DNA from: Armatimonadota bacterium | Lineage (GTDB): Bacteria; Sysuimicrobiota; Sysuimicrobiia; Sysuimicrobiales; Kaftiobacteriaceae | Direction of reading: 5' to 3' | Assembly (NCBI GenBank): GCA_031081675.1 | Contig: JAVHLZ010000001.1 | Coordinates: 76,944-140,943 of the forward strand | DNA: 64,000 nt | Shown: in pieces, positions 1 to 8,469 of the stretch | Layout of the letters: each line of letters begins with the position of its first letter | Numbering within the stretch: the first letter of the stretch is position 1 | Made by a program: the position numbers and the translations under genes | The notes under the pieces: generated by a model | Database searches by the model: none | Told to the model about the DNA's origin: nothing | Seen by the model: the letters and a program-made list of their open reading frames with translations, nothing else

Positions 1-397
1 AGCAGTACATGAACACGCTGCTGACGTTGAGGTCGATGGCGGCGGTTCCCAGGTAGACCAGGTGGCTGGCAATCCGGGACAACTCGGCGAGGATCAGCCG
101 GATGGTCTGGGCCCGGGGCGGGGCGGTGATCCCCAGCAGTTTTTCCACGGCCAGGACGTACGCCTGCTCCTCGATGAAGGTGGCCAGGTACTCGATGCGC
201 GGCGGGAAGACGATGTTCTGGTGGTAGGTGCGGGTTTCCATCTCTTTCTCGAAACCCGTGTGGAGGTAGCCGATCACCGGGTGGGCGCCCACGATCACCT
301 CGCCCTCCAGCTCGAGCAGCAGGCGCAGGACCCCGTGGGTGCTGGGGTGCTGGGGGCCCATGTTCAGGACGAGGGTTTCCCGCGTCAGCTCAGCCAT
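1..397 (-). CDS. nuoD: NADH-quinone oxidoreductase subunit D (N-terminal part)
   Basis: This is the first 132 residues of the 49-kDa subunit of respiratory complex I, a peripheral-arm protein that helps form the quinone-binding site. The rest lies beyond the left edge. The start MAELTRETLVLNMGPQHPST and the following THGVLR, VIGYLHTGFEKEME and YHQNIVFPPRIEYL blocks are diagnostic of NuoD and its hydrogenase-like relatives. The ATG at 397 is the obvious start, since the family N-terminus follows at once. It is the last visible gene of a nuoA-B-C-D series on the minus strand and follows nuoC after 62 bases, the only non-overlapping junction in that series. Confidence 0.97.
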   Translation of the reverse strand, partial: MAELTRETLVLNMGPQHPSTHGVLRLLLELEGEVIVGAHPVIGYLHTGFEKEMETRTYHQNIVFPPRIEYLATFIEEQAYVLAVEKLLGITAPPRAQTIRLILAELSRIASHLVYLGTAAIDLNVSSVFMYC

Positions 398-459
398 GCC
401 CGCACTCGCACACGCGCCCGCCGCCGGCCGACCCTCTTCCGCCGCCCGGCGCCATCCGC

Positions 460-972
460 CTACTGGCCCGGCGGAACCCGGGGGATGATCTGGCTGGGGA
501 CTTTGGGCGTGTGGCCCCGGAACTGCACCGGCTCCTCGACCAGCGGGTAATCCTTGCGCAGGGGGTGACCCTCCCAGTCGTCCGGCAGCAGGATCCGCCG
601 CAGGTCGGGATGCCCGATGAACACGATGCCGAACAGGTCGTACACTTCCCGCTCCAGCCAGGACGCGCCGGGCCACAGGCCGGTGGCCGAGGGCACGGTG
701 GCATCGTCCGCTTCCACCCGCACCTTCAGCCGCACCCGGGCCGGCGGGTCCAGGGCCGTCAGCAGGTAGACGACCTCAAACCGCGGCCGGGCCGGATGGC
801 GGTCCACCGCGGTGAGGTCGGTCAGCATCACAAAGCCCTCCGCCCGCGCGGCCTGCAGGGCTTCCAGGAGGTCCTCCCGGGAGACGACCAGCGTCAGCTC
901 GTCCCGAAACTCCGCCCGCTCCCGGACGGCGGCGGCCAGGCGGGCGGCCAGGCGCGCGGGGGCCCCGGTCAC
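460..972 (-). CDS. nuoC: NADH-quinone oxidoreductase subunit C
   Basis: This 170-residue protein is the 30-kDa peripheral-arm subunit of complex I. The signature [20 protein letters not shown], then [15 protein letters not shown], lies in the C-terminal half and is typical of the family. The frame stays open upstream to 1167, but that extension is the nuoB gene read in another frame. The GTG at 972 gives a normal NuoC length and overlaps the nuoB stop as GTGA (969-972), which implies translational coupling. The C-terminal tail after the conserved block ([20 protein letters not shown]) is short, as in non-fused NuoC. Confidence 0.95.
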   Translation of the reverse strand: MTGAPARLAARLAAAVRERAEFRDELTLVVSREDLLEALQAARAEGFVMLTDLTAVDRHPARPRFEVVYLLTALDPPARVRLKVRVEADDATVPSATGLWPGASWLEREVYDLFGIVFIGHPDLRRILLPDDWEGHPLRKDYPLVEEPVQFRGHTPKVPSQIIPRVPPGQ

Positions 973-1505
973 GGCCGCCTCCTCCGGCGCTCCGGGTGGG
1001 CGATGAGCTCCTGGAGCGCGAGCAGCCCGTACAGCAGGGCCTCGGGCCGGGGCGGGCATCCCGCCACGTAGACGTCCACCGGGATCAGCTTGTCCACACC
1101 CTGCACCAGGGCGTAGTTGTTGAACACGCCGCCGCAGGAGGCGCAGTCGCCCATGGCGATGACCCACTTGGGTTCCAGCATCTGCTCGTAGATGTGCTTG
1201 ACCACCGGCGCCATCTTCTGGCTGACCCGACCCGAGACAATCATGAGGTCCGCCTGGCGGGGCGAGGCCCGGAACAGCTCGCTGCCGAAGCGGGCGATGT
1301 CAAACCGCGATGCGGCGGCGGACATCATCTCGATGGCGCAGCACGCCAGCCCGAACTGGGCCGGCCAGATGGAGTTGCGCCGGGCCCAGGCCAGCAGCCG
1401 CTCCACGGTGGTGGTCAGGAGGTTGCCCTCCAGGGCGCGCACGTCGGCCTCGGTCGCCTCGTCCGGCGAGCGGGCCCGGGAAACCACCGTGGCCGACCCG
1501 ATCAC
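969..1505 (-). CDS. nuoB: NADH-quinone oxidoreductase subunit B
   Basis: This 178-residue subunit carries the terminal iron-sulfur cluster N2, which passes electrons to quinone. The four expected cluster ligands are visible: the Cys pair in [10 protein letters not shown] (residues 55-56), Cys121 in GDCASCGG and Cys150 in AGCPPRPEA. The start was set at GTG 1505 because it overlaps the nuoA stop as GTGA; upstream in-frame residues are nuoA sequence in a different frame. It sits between nuoA and nuoC in the canonical order. Confidence 0.96.
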   Translation of the reverse strand: MIGSATVVSRARSPDEATEADVRALEGNLLTTTVERLLAWARRNSIWPAQFGLACCAIEMMSAAASRFDIARFGSELFRASPRQADLMIVSGRVSQKMAPVVKHIYEQMLEPKWVIAMGDCASCGGVFNNYALVQGVDKLIPVDVYVAGCPPRPEALLYGLLALQELIAHPERRRRRP

Positions 1506-1855
1506 TGCCACTGCAGCGCCCCCCGCCGCCAGGCGTACGCGAACCCGGCGCCCAGCACGCCCACGAAGGCCAGCATCTCCACCAGTCCCAGGACCCGCAG
1601 CTCCCGGGCGACCACCGCCCACGGGTACAGGAAGACCGCCTCCACGTCAAGGAGCAGGAAGAGCATGGCGATGAGGTAGTAGCGGATCGGCACCCTCTCC
1701 CGGGCGGTGCCGACGGGCCACACGCCGGATTCGTAGGGCTCCAGCTTGCCCGGCACAGGTCGGCGGCGGCCCACCAGGTGGTGGAAGGCCACCAGACCCG
1801 CCACCACCAGCACCACCAGGGCGATGTGGACGACGATGGGAACGAAGTCCGCCAC
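1502..1855 (-). CDS. nuoA: NADH-quinone oxidoreductase subunit A
   Basis: This small membrane subunit of complex I (117 residues) has three hydrophobic spans near residues 7-27, 60-80 and 88-108. The conserved loop between the first two contains [11 protein letters not shown], followed by [22 protein letters not shown], both characteristic of NuoA. It starts with GTG, preceded by a short GGGAG element. It begins 33 bases after the cysteine desulfurase stop on the same strand, so the two may share a transcript. Confidence 0.96.
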   Translation of the reverse strand: MADFVPIVVHIALVVLVVAGLVAFHHLVGRRRPVPGKLEPYESGVWPVGTARERVPIRYYLIAMLFLLLDVEAVFLYPWAVVARELRVLGLVEMLAFVGVLGAGFAYAWRRGALQWQ

Positions 1856-1888
1856 TACTCCCGATGATCGCAGAGGCCGCGGGCGGTG

Positions 1889-3064
1889 TCAACGCGCGCC
1901 GGCGCGCGCGCCCCGCCCGGCGCGGCGCACGGCGGCGACGATCTCGGGCATCAGGGCCAGGACGTCATCCACGTCCTGCTCGGTGGTGCCCCGGCCCAGA
2001 GACAGGCGCAGCGTCCCCGCGGCCACCTCGGGCGGCAGGCCGATGGCCGACAGCACGTGAGAGGGTTCCAGGCTGCCCGCGGTGCAGGCGGACCCGCTGC
2101 TGGCCGCCACCCCGCGCAGATCCAGCGCCAGCAGCAGCGACTCGCTGTCGGTGCCGGCGAAGGAGACGTTGACGTTCCCCGGCAGGCGCTCGGCGGGGTG
2201 GCCGTTGAGGCGCGCCCCCTCGATCTCCAGCAGTCCGGCGATCAGCCGGTCCCGCAGGCGGCGCAGCCGGGCGGCCTCGTCCTCCCGGAGCTCCATCGCC
2301 AGCTCCAGGGCCGCCCCCAGGCCCACAATGCCGGGAACGTTCTCGGTGCCGGCCCGCCGGTTGCGCTCGTGGGCGCCCCCGTGCTGGATCCGGGCCACCC
2401 GGGCGCCGCGCCGGATGAACAGGGCGCCCACCCCTTTGGGGCCGTACCGCTTGTGGGCCGACAGGGACAGCAGGTCCACGCCCAGGTCGTCCACATCCAC
2501 CGGCAGGATGCCCACCGACTGGGTGGCGTCGGTATGCACCAGGATGCCGCGCTCCCGTCCCAGGCGCGCGATCTCGGCCACCGGCTGCAGCGTCCCGATC
2601 TCGTTGTTGGCGTGCATCACCGAAATCAGGATGGTGTCGGGGCGGATCGCCCGGCGCACGTCGTCGGGGTCGACCCGGCCGTACCGGTCCACGGGCAGGT
2701 AGGTGACCTCAAATCCGCGGGACTCCAAAAACCGGCAGGGCTCCAGGACCGCATGGTGCTCCACCGCCGACGTGATGATGTGGCGCCCCCGGTCCTCGTT
2801 CGCCCACGCCGTCCCGAGGATGGCGAAGTTATCGCTTTCGGTGGCTCCGCTGGTGAAGACGATCTCCGCGGGGCGCGCGCCGATGGCCCGGGCGACCGCC
2901 TCCCGCGCCCGCTCCACCGCCTCCCGGGCCTCCTGGCCGAACTGGTGGACGCTGCTGGCGTTGCCGAACCGCTCGGTGAAGTACGGCAGCATCGCCTCCA
3001 CCACCCGCGGGTCCACCGGGGTGGTGGCGGCGTAGTCCATGTAGATGCGCCGCGGCGCGCTCAT
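1889..3064 (-). CDS. cysteine desulfurase (NifS/IscS type)
   Basis: This is a pyridoxal-phosphate enzyme of 391 residues that removes sulfur from cysteine for Fe-S cluster or thio-cofactor assembly. It opens with IYMDYAATTPVDP. The PLP lysine is K205 in SAHKRYGPKGVG, H103-H104 lies in the VEHHAVLEP block, and the catalytic Cys327 lies in SSGSACTAGSLEPSHVL; that short loop is typical of NifS/IscS-like enzymes. A GGGGAGG ribosome site precedes the ATG. Its position just upstream of nuoABCD, whose products carry many Fe-S clusters, suggests cluster supply. No IscU-like scaffold is visible beside it. Confidence 0.95.
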   Translation of the reverse strand: MSAPRRIYMDYAATTPVDPRVVEAMLPYFTERFGNASSVHQFGQEAREAVERAREAVARAIGARPAEIVFTSGATESDNFAILGTAWANEDRGRHIITSAVEHHAVLEPCRFLESRGFEVTYLPVDRYGRVDPDDVRRAIRPDTILISVMHANNEIGTLQPVAEIARLGRERGILVHTDATQSVGILPVDVDDLGVDLLSLSAHKRYGPKGVGALFIRRGARVARIQHGGAHERNRRAGTENVPGIVGLGAALELAMELREDEAARLRRLRDRLIAGLLEIEGARLNGHPAERLPGNVNVSFAGTDSESLLLALDLRGVAASSGSACTAGSLEPSHVLSAIGLPPEVAAGTLRLSLGRGTTEQDVDDVLALMPEIVAAVRRAGRGARAGAR

Positions 3065-3132
3065 GGGCCCCTCCCCACCGGCCGGGGCTCGCGGCCGGGG
3101 ACTTCACTCTCCAGCCTACCACGGACGGACCG

Positions 3133-3462
3133 TCAGCGCGGGATGGCCAGGGCGATGGGGGGCACCAGCGGCGTGCCGGTCCGGGATCCGATCCGCGGCA
3201 GCACCGCCACGAGCCGCCTGGCGGCCGCCAGGCGCAGGTGGGCCCGCACGGCCTTCAGCGGCAGCCGCCTGCGTACCACGAGGTAGCGGATCTCCTGGGC
3301 CCGCTCGATGTCGCGCCAGGAGTACAGCCTCCGCCTGCGGGGCCCCTCCCGGAGGGGCGAGAGCAACCCGGCCCTCTCCCACCGGCGCAGCGTCTGCGGA
3401 GAGACCCCGACCAGGTTGGCGGCGACGGTAATTGTGAACACGGGACGAGTGTAGTGCGTCAT
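3133..3462 (-). CDS. MerR-family regulator, HspR-like
   Basis: This is a 109-residue DNA-binding protein with one N-terminal MerR-type winged helix: FTITVAANLVGVSPQTLRRW then ERAGLLSPLREGPRRRRLYS and an RRRLPLKAVRAHL segment. The arrangement resembles HspR and related one-domain regulators more than metal-sensing MerR, since no C-terminal cysteine effector region is present. The ATG at 3462 is chosen because an AGGAGGCT-like site precedes it; upstream frame extensions are unsupported. It lies 68 bases upstream of the cysteine desulfurase on the same strand and could regulate that gene or itself. The effector is unknown. Confidence 0.75.
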   Translation of the reverse strand: MTHYTRPVFTITVAANLVGVSPQTLRRWERAGLLSPLREGPRRRRLYSWRDIERAQEIRYLVVRRRLPLKAVRAHLRLAAARRLVAVLPRIGSRTGTPLVPPIALAIPR

Positions 3463-3676
3463 GGGGAGCCTCCCGAGGGATCCTGCCGGCGACCAGTATA
3501 GCAACGGGGGCCTCCCCCCGGAACCACCGAACAGGCGTCGAAGATGGCCAGATCTGCGACGAAAAATCGGGAAAAATCGAGATATTGACCTGAAACTCCT
3601 CAAATTCAACCAATTCTTTCCTTGTAAAGTTCTTTGACCGCTATTTTCATAACCCGGACGATATGGGGTCTGACCC
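3463..3676. other. AT-richer intergenic stretch with a GGGGTC palindrome
   Basis: This 214-base gap holds no convincing gene. Bases 3540-3660 are much more AT-rich than the surroundings, with several A and T runs. At 3665-3677 the 13-base perfect palindrome GGGGTCTGACCCC overlaps the stop codon of the Nudix gene. The minus-strand promoter at 3495-3523 lies in the right part. Confidence 0.5.
3495..3523 (-). promoter_or_regulatory. candidate promoter of the MerR-like gene
   Basis: On the minus strand a TATACT -10 element (3495-3500) lies 17 bases downstream of TTCCGG (3518-3523). It would start transcription about 26 bases before the ATG at 3462. The -10 is close to consensus; the -35 is weak. 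Confidence 0.4.
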
Positions 3677-4285
3677 CTAAATCCTCGCGGGGGGCGGGGG
3701 GTCGGTGCCGAACACGGCGTCCACGAAACCCTTGAGGACCCGCGCCGTGGCACCCCAGACCTCGTGGGGTCCGTACCGGTAGGACAGGACCTCCACCCAC
3801 CGACCGTCCCTCAGACGCCGCTCGATCCGCAGGGCCTGGGGGTCGGTGAAGGTCCGCAGAGGCACGGTCAGGACCTCGGCGATCTCCGCGGCGTTGACCC
3901 GGAGGGCCACGGGTTCCCGGAGGATCCCGACGACCGGGGTGATGACGAAGCCGCTCACCACGGTCACCACGTCGTCCAGAAGACCCAGGACCTGCACGGC
4001 GCCGCGGGGAATCCCCAGCTCCTCCTCCGCCTCCCGCAGGGCGGTATCCACAGGGCCTCGATCGGCGGGGTCGGCCGTCCCGCCGGGCAGGGAGATCTGT
4101 CCCTTGTGGTGCTCCACCACCTCCGTCCGCCGGGTGAGGAGCACGGCCACCTCCCCCCCACGGGAGAGCAGGGCGAGGAGCACGGCCGCCCGGCGCAGGC
4201 CCGGCTCGGTAACCTCCTTGCGGGGGCGGCCCGCCAGTCGCCTGCGAATCGTCCACTCAATCTCGTCCAGATCCGCCTTGCCCAT
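3677..4285 (-). CDS. Nudix hydrolase, CoA-pyrophosphatase (NudL) type
   Basis: This 202-residue Nudix enzyme probably cleaves the pyrophosphate of CoA or its derivatives. The catalytic box ends in REAEEELGI (84-92). The upstream block LLTRRTEVVEHHKGQISLPG matches the additional CoA-pyrophosphatase motif (LLTxRs...HxGqvxFPGG). The box begins GGTADPADR rather than with the usual Gx5E spacing, as in other NudL-like proteins. ATG 4285 starts the conserved protein; the longer open frame up to 4552 encodes nothing recognisable. The substrate is inferred from family motifs only. Confidence 0.85.
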   Translation of the reverse strand: MGKADLDEIEWTIRRRLAGRPRKEVTEPGLRRAAVLLALLSRGGEVAVLLTRRTEVVEHHKGQISLPGGTADPADRGPVDTALREAEEELGIPRGAVQVLGLLDDVVTVVSGFVITPVVGILREPVALRVNAAEIAEVLTVPLRTFTDPQALRIERRLRDGRWVEVLSYRYGPHEVWGATARVLKGFVDAVFGTDPPPPARI

Positions 4286-4554
4286 GGCCTCGCCGTCCTC
4301 CACCCACGACCTCAAACACCTGATCGCCCCAGAATCTGGGTCCAGATCCCCGGGTTGTCCACAAGATGTTGATGTTCCCGGCAGGAATCCGGGGGAGTAG
4401 TGGGGAAATACCTCCCTCGGACCCACAGGGGGGAGGAGCCTTCGAGTCTGATTCCGGACGCCTTCCACGCCAGGCTCCCCACACGGCAGTACCCTGACCA
4501 CTCCTCCTTCGCCCGCACCTCCTCCCTGGGGTCGCTGCTGGCAGGAGGACACCG

Positions 4555-5370
4555 ATGCGGACCGCGCACCTGCGAGTGGTGAAGGTTGCAGAGACCCGGT
4601 TCGTCCTGGACGACCGGGAGGGAACGCCCTGGGCGGTATGGTCCACCGACGCTGCCGACGACGCCGCCGCCCTGGTGGAGTTTGCCGGGCGGGCGTGCTA
4701 CCAGTCCTGGCACAAGCCCAATCCCGCCACCCGCACCAACGCCGGGTACCTGGCGCACCTGCTGTCCCAGAAGCACTACTCGGTCCTCGAGCATGCCGGG
4801 TTCACGGTGATGCTGACCGGCGTGTCCCGCTCGTTCACCCACGAGATGGTGCGGCACCGGCACTTCAGCTTCTCCCAGCTCAGCCAGCGCTTTGTCAGCG
4901 AGGACGACGCCCCGTGGGTCATCCCCCCGCTGTTCCGCGACGACCCCGACGCCCTGGCGGTCCTGCTGGACCTGTACGACCGGGTCCAGCACGCCTACCA
5001 GGCCCTCACCGAGATCGGCGCCCGCAAGCTGCGGGGCCTGGAGGACAGGACCCTGCGCCGGAAGCGGGCGCGGGAGGCGGCGCGGTGCGTCCTGCCCAAC
5101 ATGACCGAAACCCACATCGTCATCACGGGCAACCACCGGGCCTGGCGGGAGTTCTTCGAAAAGCGGGGGGAGCTGCACGTGGACCAGGAGATGCGGGAGG
5201 TGGCGGTGACCATCTTCCGGGAGGTGGCCCGGCCGCTGGCGCCCGCCCTGTACCGCGACTTCCGGATCCGGGTGGTCGCCCTCCCCACCGGCCCCGTGGA
5301 GGTCCTCGAGCGCGATCCCTCCCTGCTGGAGGACGCCCCCGCCTCCGACCTCGCACCGGGAGGCGCCTGA
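4555..5370 (+). CDS. thyX: flavin-dependent thymidylate synthase
   Basis: ThyX makes dTMP from dUMP using FAD, NADPH and methylene-tetrahydrofolate. The signature RHRxxSxxxxSxR is present as RHRHFSFSQLSQRF at residues 100-113, with Phe in place of the usual final Tyr. EHAGFTVMLTGVSRSFTHEM precedes it, and NHRAWREFFEKR near residue 200 is another conserved ThyX block. Length is 271 residues, slightly long for the family. A GGAGGA site precedes the ATG. The 269-base gap upstream, shared divergently with the Nudix gene, has no recognised operator. Confidence 0.95.
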   Translation: MRTAHLRVVKVAETRFVLDDREGTPWAVWSTDAADDAAALVEFAGRACYQSWHKPNPATRTNAGYLAHLLSQKHYSVLEHAGFTVMLTGVSRSFTHEMVRHRHFSFSQLSQRFVSEDDAPWVIPPLFRDDPDALAVLLDLYDRVQHAYQALTEIGARKLRGLEDRTLRRKRAREAARCVLPNMTETHIVITGNHRAWREFFEKRGELHVDQEMREVAVTIFREVARPLAPALYRDFRIRVVALPTGPVEVLERDPSLLEDAPASDLAPGGA

Positions 5371-5414
5371 GTCTGTCCTGCGCGCCGCAGCGGCCCCTCT
5401 GACGTTCCGTGGAC

Positions 5415-5446
5415 GCGGCCCGGCCCGCGAGTGCGGGACCGCTTTT
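5415..5446 (+). terminator. intrinsic terminator after thyX
   Basis: A stem with CCCGC/GCGGG arms around a GAGT loop (5424-5437) is extended by GCGG/CCGC (5415-5418 with 5439-5442) and followed by TTTT. The run of Ts also contains the stop codon of the convergent BNR gene, so the two genes are packed tail to tail. Confidence 0.65.
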
Positions 5447-6569
5447 ACCCCACCACCGCCGTGATCCCCTGCACCCGGGGCAGCCCCCGCCCCAATATCA
5501 CCCACCGGTCGCCCTCATCGGGGCTGCCGTAGACCTCGCCGCTGGTGGTCCCCAGGTAGATGCCGACCGGACGCAGGGTGTCGGCGTCCAGGGCGTGGCG
5601 GAGGACCACGCAGTGCACCCGGCGGGGCAGGCCGTCGGACAGGCGCTCCCAGGTCCGTCCCCCCGTCCGGGTCCGGTAGACGTCCAGGGGTCCCCGGATG
5701 CAGGAGTTGTGGCGGGCGCACCCCGTGCCCTGGTAGGCCGGAACCGTGAAGGCAGTCCCGGGGTCGGCCGGGTGGGCGGCCACGGGAAAGCCGTGCCGGT
5801 CGGGCAGCCCGGTGGAGATGTCCTGCCAGGTGGCGCCGAAGTCCTCGCTGCGGTAGACCCCGCAGTGCTGCTGCCGGTACAGCACCCGGGGGTTGGCGGC
5901 GCAGACGTCAATGCGGTGGGTGCAGGCGTGCACCTCGGCCAGGTGCTGCTCGACGGCCCGGGCCCGCTCGTCCGCACTCATCGGCCGCCGCAGGTCGGCG
6001 GTGCCGGCCACCGGGCAGGACTCGTACACTCCGGTCCGGGCGTACTCCCAGCTCTGCCCGCCGTCCAGGGAGCGCACCGCGCCGTGGTTGGTGCTGCTGA
6101 CCACAAGCATCCGCCGGGGGTCGCGCGGGTCCAGGTGGATCCCGTGCAGGGAGTTGCCGATGGTCCCGTATCCCCAGTCGCCGTACCGTCCCTCCTTGCC
6201 GGGCGCCTCCAGGTAGCCCGGGTGGACCCGCCAGGTGCGGCCGCGGTCGGCGCTCCAGAACAGATAGCTGAAGTGCGTCCCCGCCCACAGCTGGTCGGGA
6301 TCCCGCGGATTCACCGCCACCGTCCACACCCGGCGGATGGACAGGCCGTCGTTGAGCGCCGTCCAGGTCCGCCCCCCGGTCCGGGATGCATACACGCCAT
6401 CGGTGAGGGTGGCGGCGTACAGGGTCCGCGTACGGGCGTCCCAGGCGCAGTGGCTGACAGACAGACCCCGCAGGTAGGGTCCCTGGCGGCGCCACCTCAG
6501 GCGCCGGGCGTCGGACGTGAATGCGTACAGCCCGTCGGTCGTCCCCACCCAGACCCGGACGGATGCCAT
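5445..6569 (-). CDS. BNR/sialidase-fold repeat protein (YCF48/sortilin-like)
   Basis: This 374-residue protein has repeated beta-propeller blades carrying Asp-box motifs: RTGGRTWTALNDGL, SADRGRTW, SLDGGQSWEYAR, SEDFGATWQDI, RTGGRTWERLSDGL and SPDEGDRWVIL. Such proteins resemble the exo-alpha-sialidase and sortilin propeller superfamilies, but no catalytic Arg triad can be assigned by eye, so an enzymatic role is not claimed. There is no signal peptide, so it is probably cytoplasmic. The ATG at 6569 has a GGAGGAGGGTGGAG ribosome site; the frame extends upstream without recognisable sequence. The function of this uncharacterised family is unknown. Confidence 0.75.
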   Translation of the reverse strand: MASVRVWVGTTDGLYAFTSDARRLRWRRQGPYLRGLSVSHCAWDARTRTLYAATLTDGVYASRTGGRTWTALNDGLSIRRVWTVAVNPRDPDQLWAGTHFSYLFWSADRGRTWRVHPGYLEAPGKEGRYGDWGYGTIGNSLHGIHLDPRDPRRMLVVSSTNHGAVRSLDGGQSWEYARTGVYESCPVAGTADLRRPMSADERARAVEQHLAEVHACTHRIDVCAANPRVLYRQQHCGVYRSEDFGATWQDISTGLPDRHGFPVAAHPADPGTAFTVPAYQGTGCARHNSCIRGPLDVYRTRTGGRTWERLSDGLPRRVHCVVLRHALDADTLRPVGIYLGTTSGEVYGSPDEGDRWVILGRGLPRVQGITAVVG

Positions 6570-6693
6570 CTCCACCCTCCTCCGCGCGTCGGAGGGTAGC
6601 CTTCGCTGCGCGTGGAAACTCCCCTGCCGGCGGAGCGGCGCGTCGCGGGTGCGGCCGGCCGCGGGCCGCACTCTCATGTGAGGAGGGTCGGGC

Positions 6694-7581
6694 GTGAGGC
6701 TGGCGACGTATCAGGCAGGGCGCGAGGCGCGGGTGGGATTCGTGGTGGGCGACAGGATCGTGGACCTGGAGGCGGTGGCCCGCCAGCGGCGGGTGCGGGT
6801 GCCCCGGGAGATGGTGGACGTCATCGCCGAGGTGCCCCTCACGGTCCTGCGGACGCTGGCCCGCGAGGCCCAGGCGTGGGTGGCCGCCGGACGTCCCGCC
6901 CCGCCCGTGCACCGGACCCGCCTGCTGGCCCCCGTCCCGCGGCCCCGCAAGAACATCGTGTGCATGGGCCGCAACTACGCCGAGCACGCCCGGGAAGGCG
7001 GAGTGGCGCCGCCGGAGGTGCCGGTGTTCTTCACCAAGCCCCCCACGGCGGTGGTGGGACCCGACGCACCGGTGGTCTGCCACCCGGTGACCCAGCAGCT
7101 GGACTACGAGGTGGAACTGGCCGTGGTCTTCGGGAGGCGCGGCCGCAACATCCCCGCCGCCCGGGCCCTGGACTACGTCTTCGGCTACACCATCCTCAAC
7201 GACGTGACCGCCCGGGACCTGCAGCGCCGCCACCAGCAGTGGTTCAAGGGCAAGTCCCTGGACACGTTCGCCCCCCTGGGGCCGTGGATCGTCCACCGCT
7301 CGGCCCTGCCCGACCCCCAGGCCCTGTCGCTGCGGATGCGGATCAACGGGGAGATCCGCCAGGATTCCACCACCGCCAAGATGATCTTCTCGGTGGCGCA
7401 GCTGATCGAAACCCTGTCGGCGGGGATGACCGTGGAGCCCGGCGACATCCTGGCCACCGGCACCCCCGAAGGGGTGGGGATGGGGTTCTCCCCGCCCCGG
7501 TGGCTGCAGCCCGGCGACGTGATGGAGGCGGAGGTGGAGGGCATCGGGGTCCTGCGCAACCAGGTGGTCGCGCCGCGCTGA
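6694..7581 (+). CDS. fumarylacetoacetate hydrolase family protein, full-length copy
   Basis: This is a 295-residue metal-dependent FAH-fold enzyme of the 2-hydroxyhepta-2,4-diene-1,7-dioate isomerase / acylpyruvase group, acting on beta-diketo or enol acids. Visible features are NIVCMGRNYAEHA (88-99), metal ligands E139 and E141 in DYEVELAVVFG, D170 in TILNDVTARDLQ, and the C-terminal GDILATGTPEGVG block. GTG start with GGAGG upstream. From codon 55 to near the end (6856-7561) the DNA is identical to a second truncated copy at 15546-16251; the final codons differ (NQVVAPR here, NRVVAPRG there). The precise substrate cannot be told. Confidence 0.9.
   Translation: MRLATYQAGREARVGFVVGDRIVDLEAVARQRRVRVPREMVDVIAEVPLTVLRTLAREAQAWVAAGRPAPPVHRTRLLAPVPRPRKNIVCMGRNYAEHAREGGVAPPEVPVFFTKPPTAVVGPDAPVVCHPVTQQLDYEVELAVVFGRRGRNIPAARALDYVFGYTILNDVTARDLQRRHQQWFKGKSLDTFAPLGPWIVHRSALPDPQALSLRMRINGEIRQDSTTAKMIFSVAQLIETLSAGMTVEPGDILATGTPEGVGMGFSPPRWLQPGDVMEAEVEGIGVLRNQVVAPR
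6856..7561 (+). repeat. 706-bp direct repeat, copy 1
   Basis: Base-for-base comparison with 15546-16251 shows no difference over 706 bases, in the same orientation and 8,690 bases apart. The match begins inside codon 55 of the FAH gene and ends seven codons before its stop. Beyond it the copies diverge at once upstream, while downstream they remain related only at protein level. Confidence 0.97.
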
Positions 7582-7620
7582 CCGCCGCCCACTACCCTCC
7601 CTTGACCCGCTCGCTCCCGG

Positions 7621-8469
7621 GTGAAGGAGTTGCCGGGCGCGAAGAGAATGTTCCTGTTAATGGATGCTGTTCCGGATTCCGGAAAACTTAAGACCCTCCA
7701 AAAGGCTATCGAACTGCTCCGCTGTTTCGATGCTGCCCACCCGGTTCTCGGCATCTCCGACCTCAGCCGCCGCCTGGACCTGCCGCGCAGCGTGGTGTAC
7801 CGCATCGCCACCACGCTGAAATCGGAAGGCCTCCTGGAACAGGAAGTCGGGTCGCGACGGTATCGCATCGGCATCGGGCTGTTCGATCTGGGGGCGCGCT
7901 ACACGCACCGCCACCGATGGCTGCCGCTGGCCCTGGAGGCGCTGAAGGATCTTGTGGCCTCCACCGGCCACACCGGGTACGTCGGCGTCCTGGCTGGCCC
8001 CGACGTCGTGGTGCTGGCATCGGAGGCCGGCGCTTACCGGGTGCGTCTCGTGGTCAAACCGGGCGAGCGGTTCCCGGCGTACGCTACGGCGATCGGCAAA
8101 GCGCTCCTGGCCCGCCTGCCGGATGAAGAGGTGGCGCGCCTCTATGGCAACATGCCGCTGATCCCTCTCACCCGAGCCACCTTGCGCGAGATTCCCGCGC
8201 TCCTGGCCGAGCTCGGGCGGACCCGGACCCGGCGCTACGCCGTCGCCGACCAGGAGACCTTCGACGGGATCAAGGCCGCGGGCATCGGGTTCACCAGTAC
8301 CGCGGACGACGAATCCTTCGCCCTCAGCGTCTCCTATCCGATCGCCGGTGTCTCCCCACAGGACGAGCAGCGCATCGTCGAGGCCCTGCTCCTGCGGGGC
8401 GAGCGCCTGGGCCGGGCCCTCGGAGATCGCTGGTGGGATACGGCAGCAGGGAGGCCGCGACGCCGATGA
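7621..8469 (+). CDS. IclR-family transcriptional regulator
   Basis: This regulator (282 residues from GTG 7621) has an N-terminal winged helix (KTLQKAIELLRCF, ISDLSRRLDLPRSVVYRIAT) and a C-terminal IclR effector domain with GERFPAYATAIGKALLA and SVSYPIAG. IclR proteins usually control adjacent catabolic operons in response to a small acid. Start choice is uncertain: ATG 7648 and ATG 7660 are also in frame and give family-typical lengths. Its stop overlaps the first permease start as ATGA, so the regulator is co-transcribed with the transporter it probably controls. Codon use is visibly less GC-biased than in genes outside the repeat pair. Confidence 0.93.
   Translation: MKELPGAKRMFLLMDAVPDSGKLKTLQKAIELLRCFDAAHPVLGISDLSRRLDLPRSVVYRIATTLKSEGLLEQEVGSRRYRIGIGLFDLGARYTHRHRWLPLALEALKDLVASTGHTGYVGVLAGPDVVVLASEAGAYRVRLVVKPGERFPAYATAIGKALLARLPDEEVARLYGNMPLIPLTRATLREIPALLAELGRTRTRRYAVADQETFDGIKAAGIGFTSTADDESFALSVSYPIAGVSPQDEQRIVEALLLRGERLGRALGDRWWDTAAGRPRRR

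Noticed and set aside
460..1167. A 235-residue NuoC start at 1167
   Set aside because: The extra 65 residues are nuoB DNA in another frame; the GTG at 972 gives normal length and a GTGA overlap.
4355..4363. TTGTCCACA, a DnaA-box-like word before thyX
   Set aside because: It is a single copy without a cluster, an AT-rich unwinding element or neighbouring dnaA/dnaN genes, so a replication origin is not supported.
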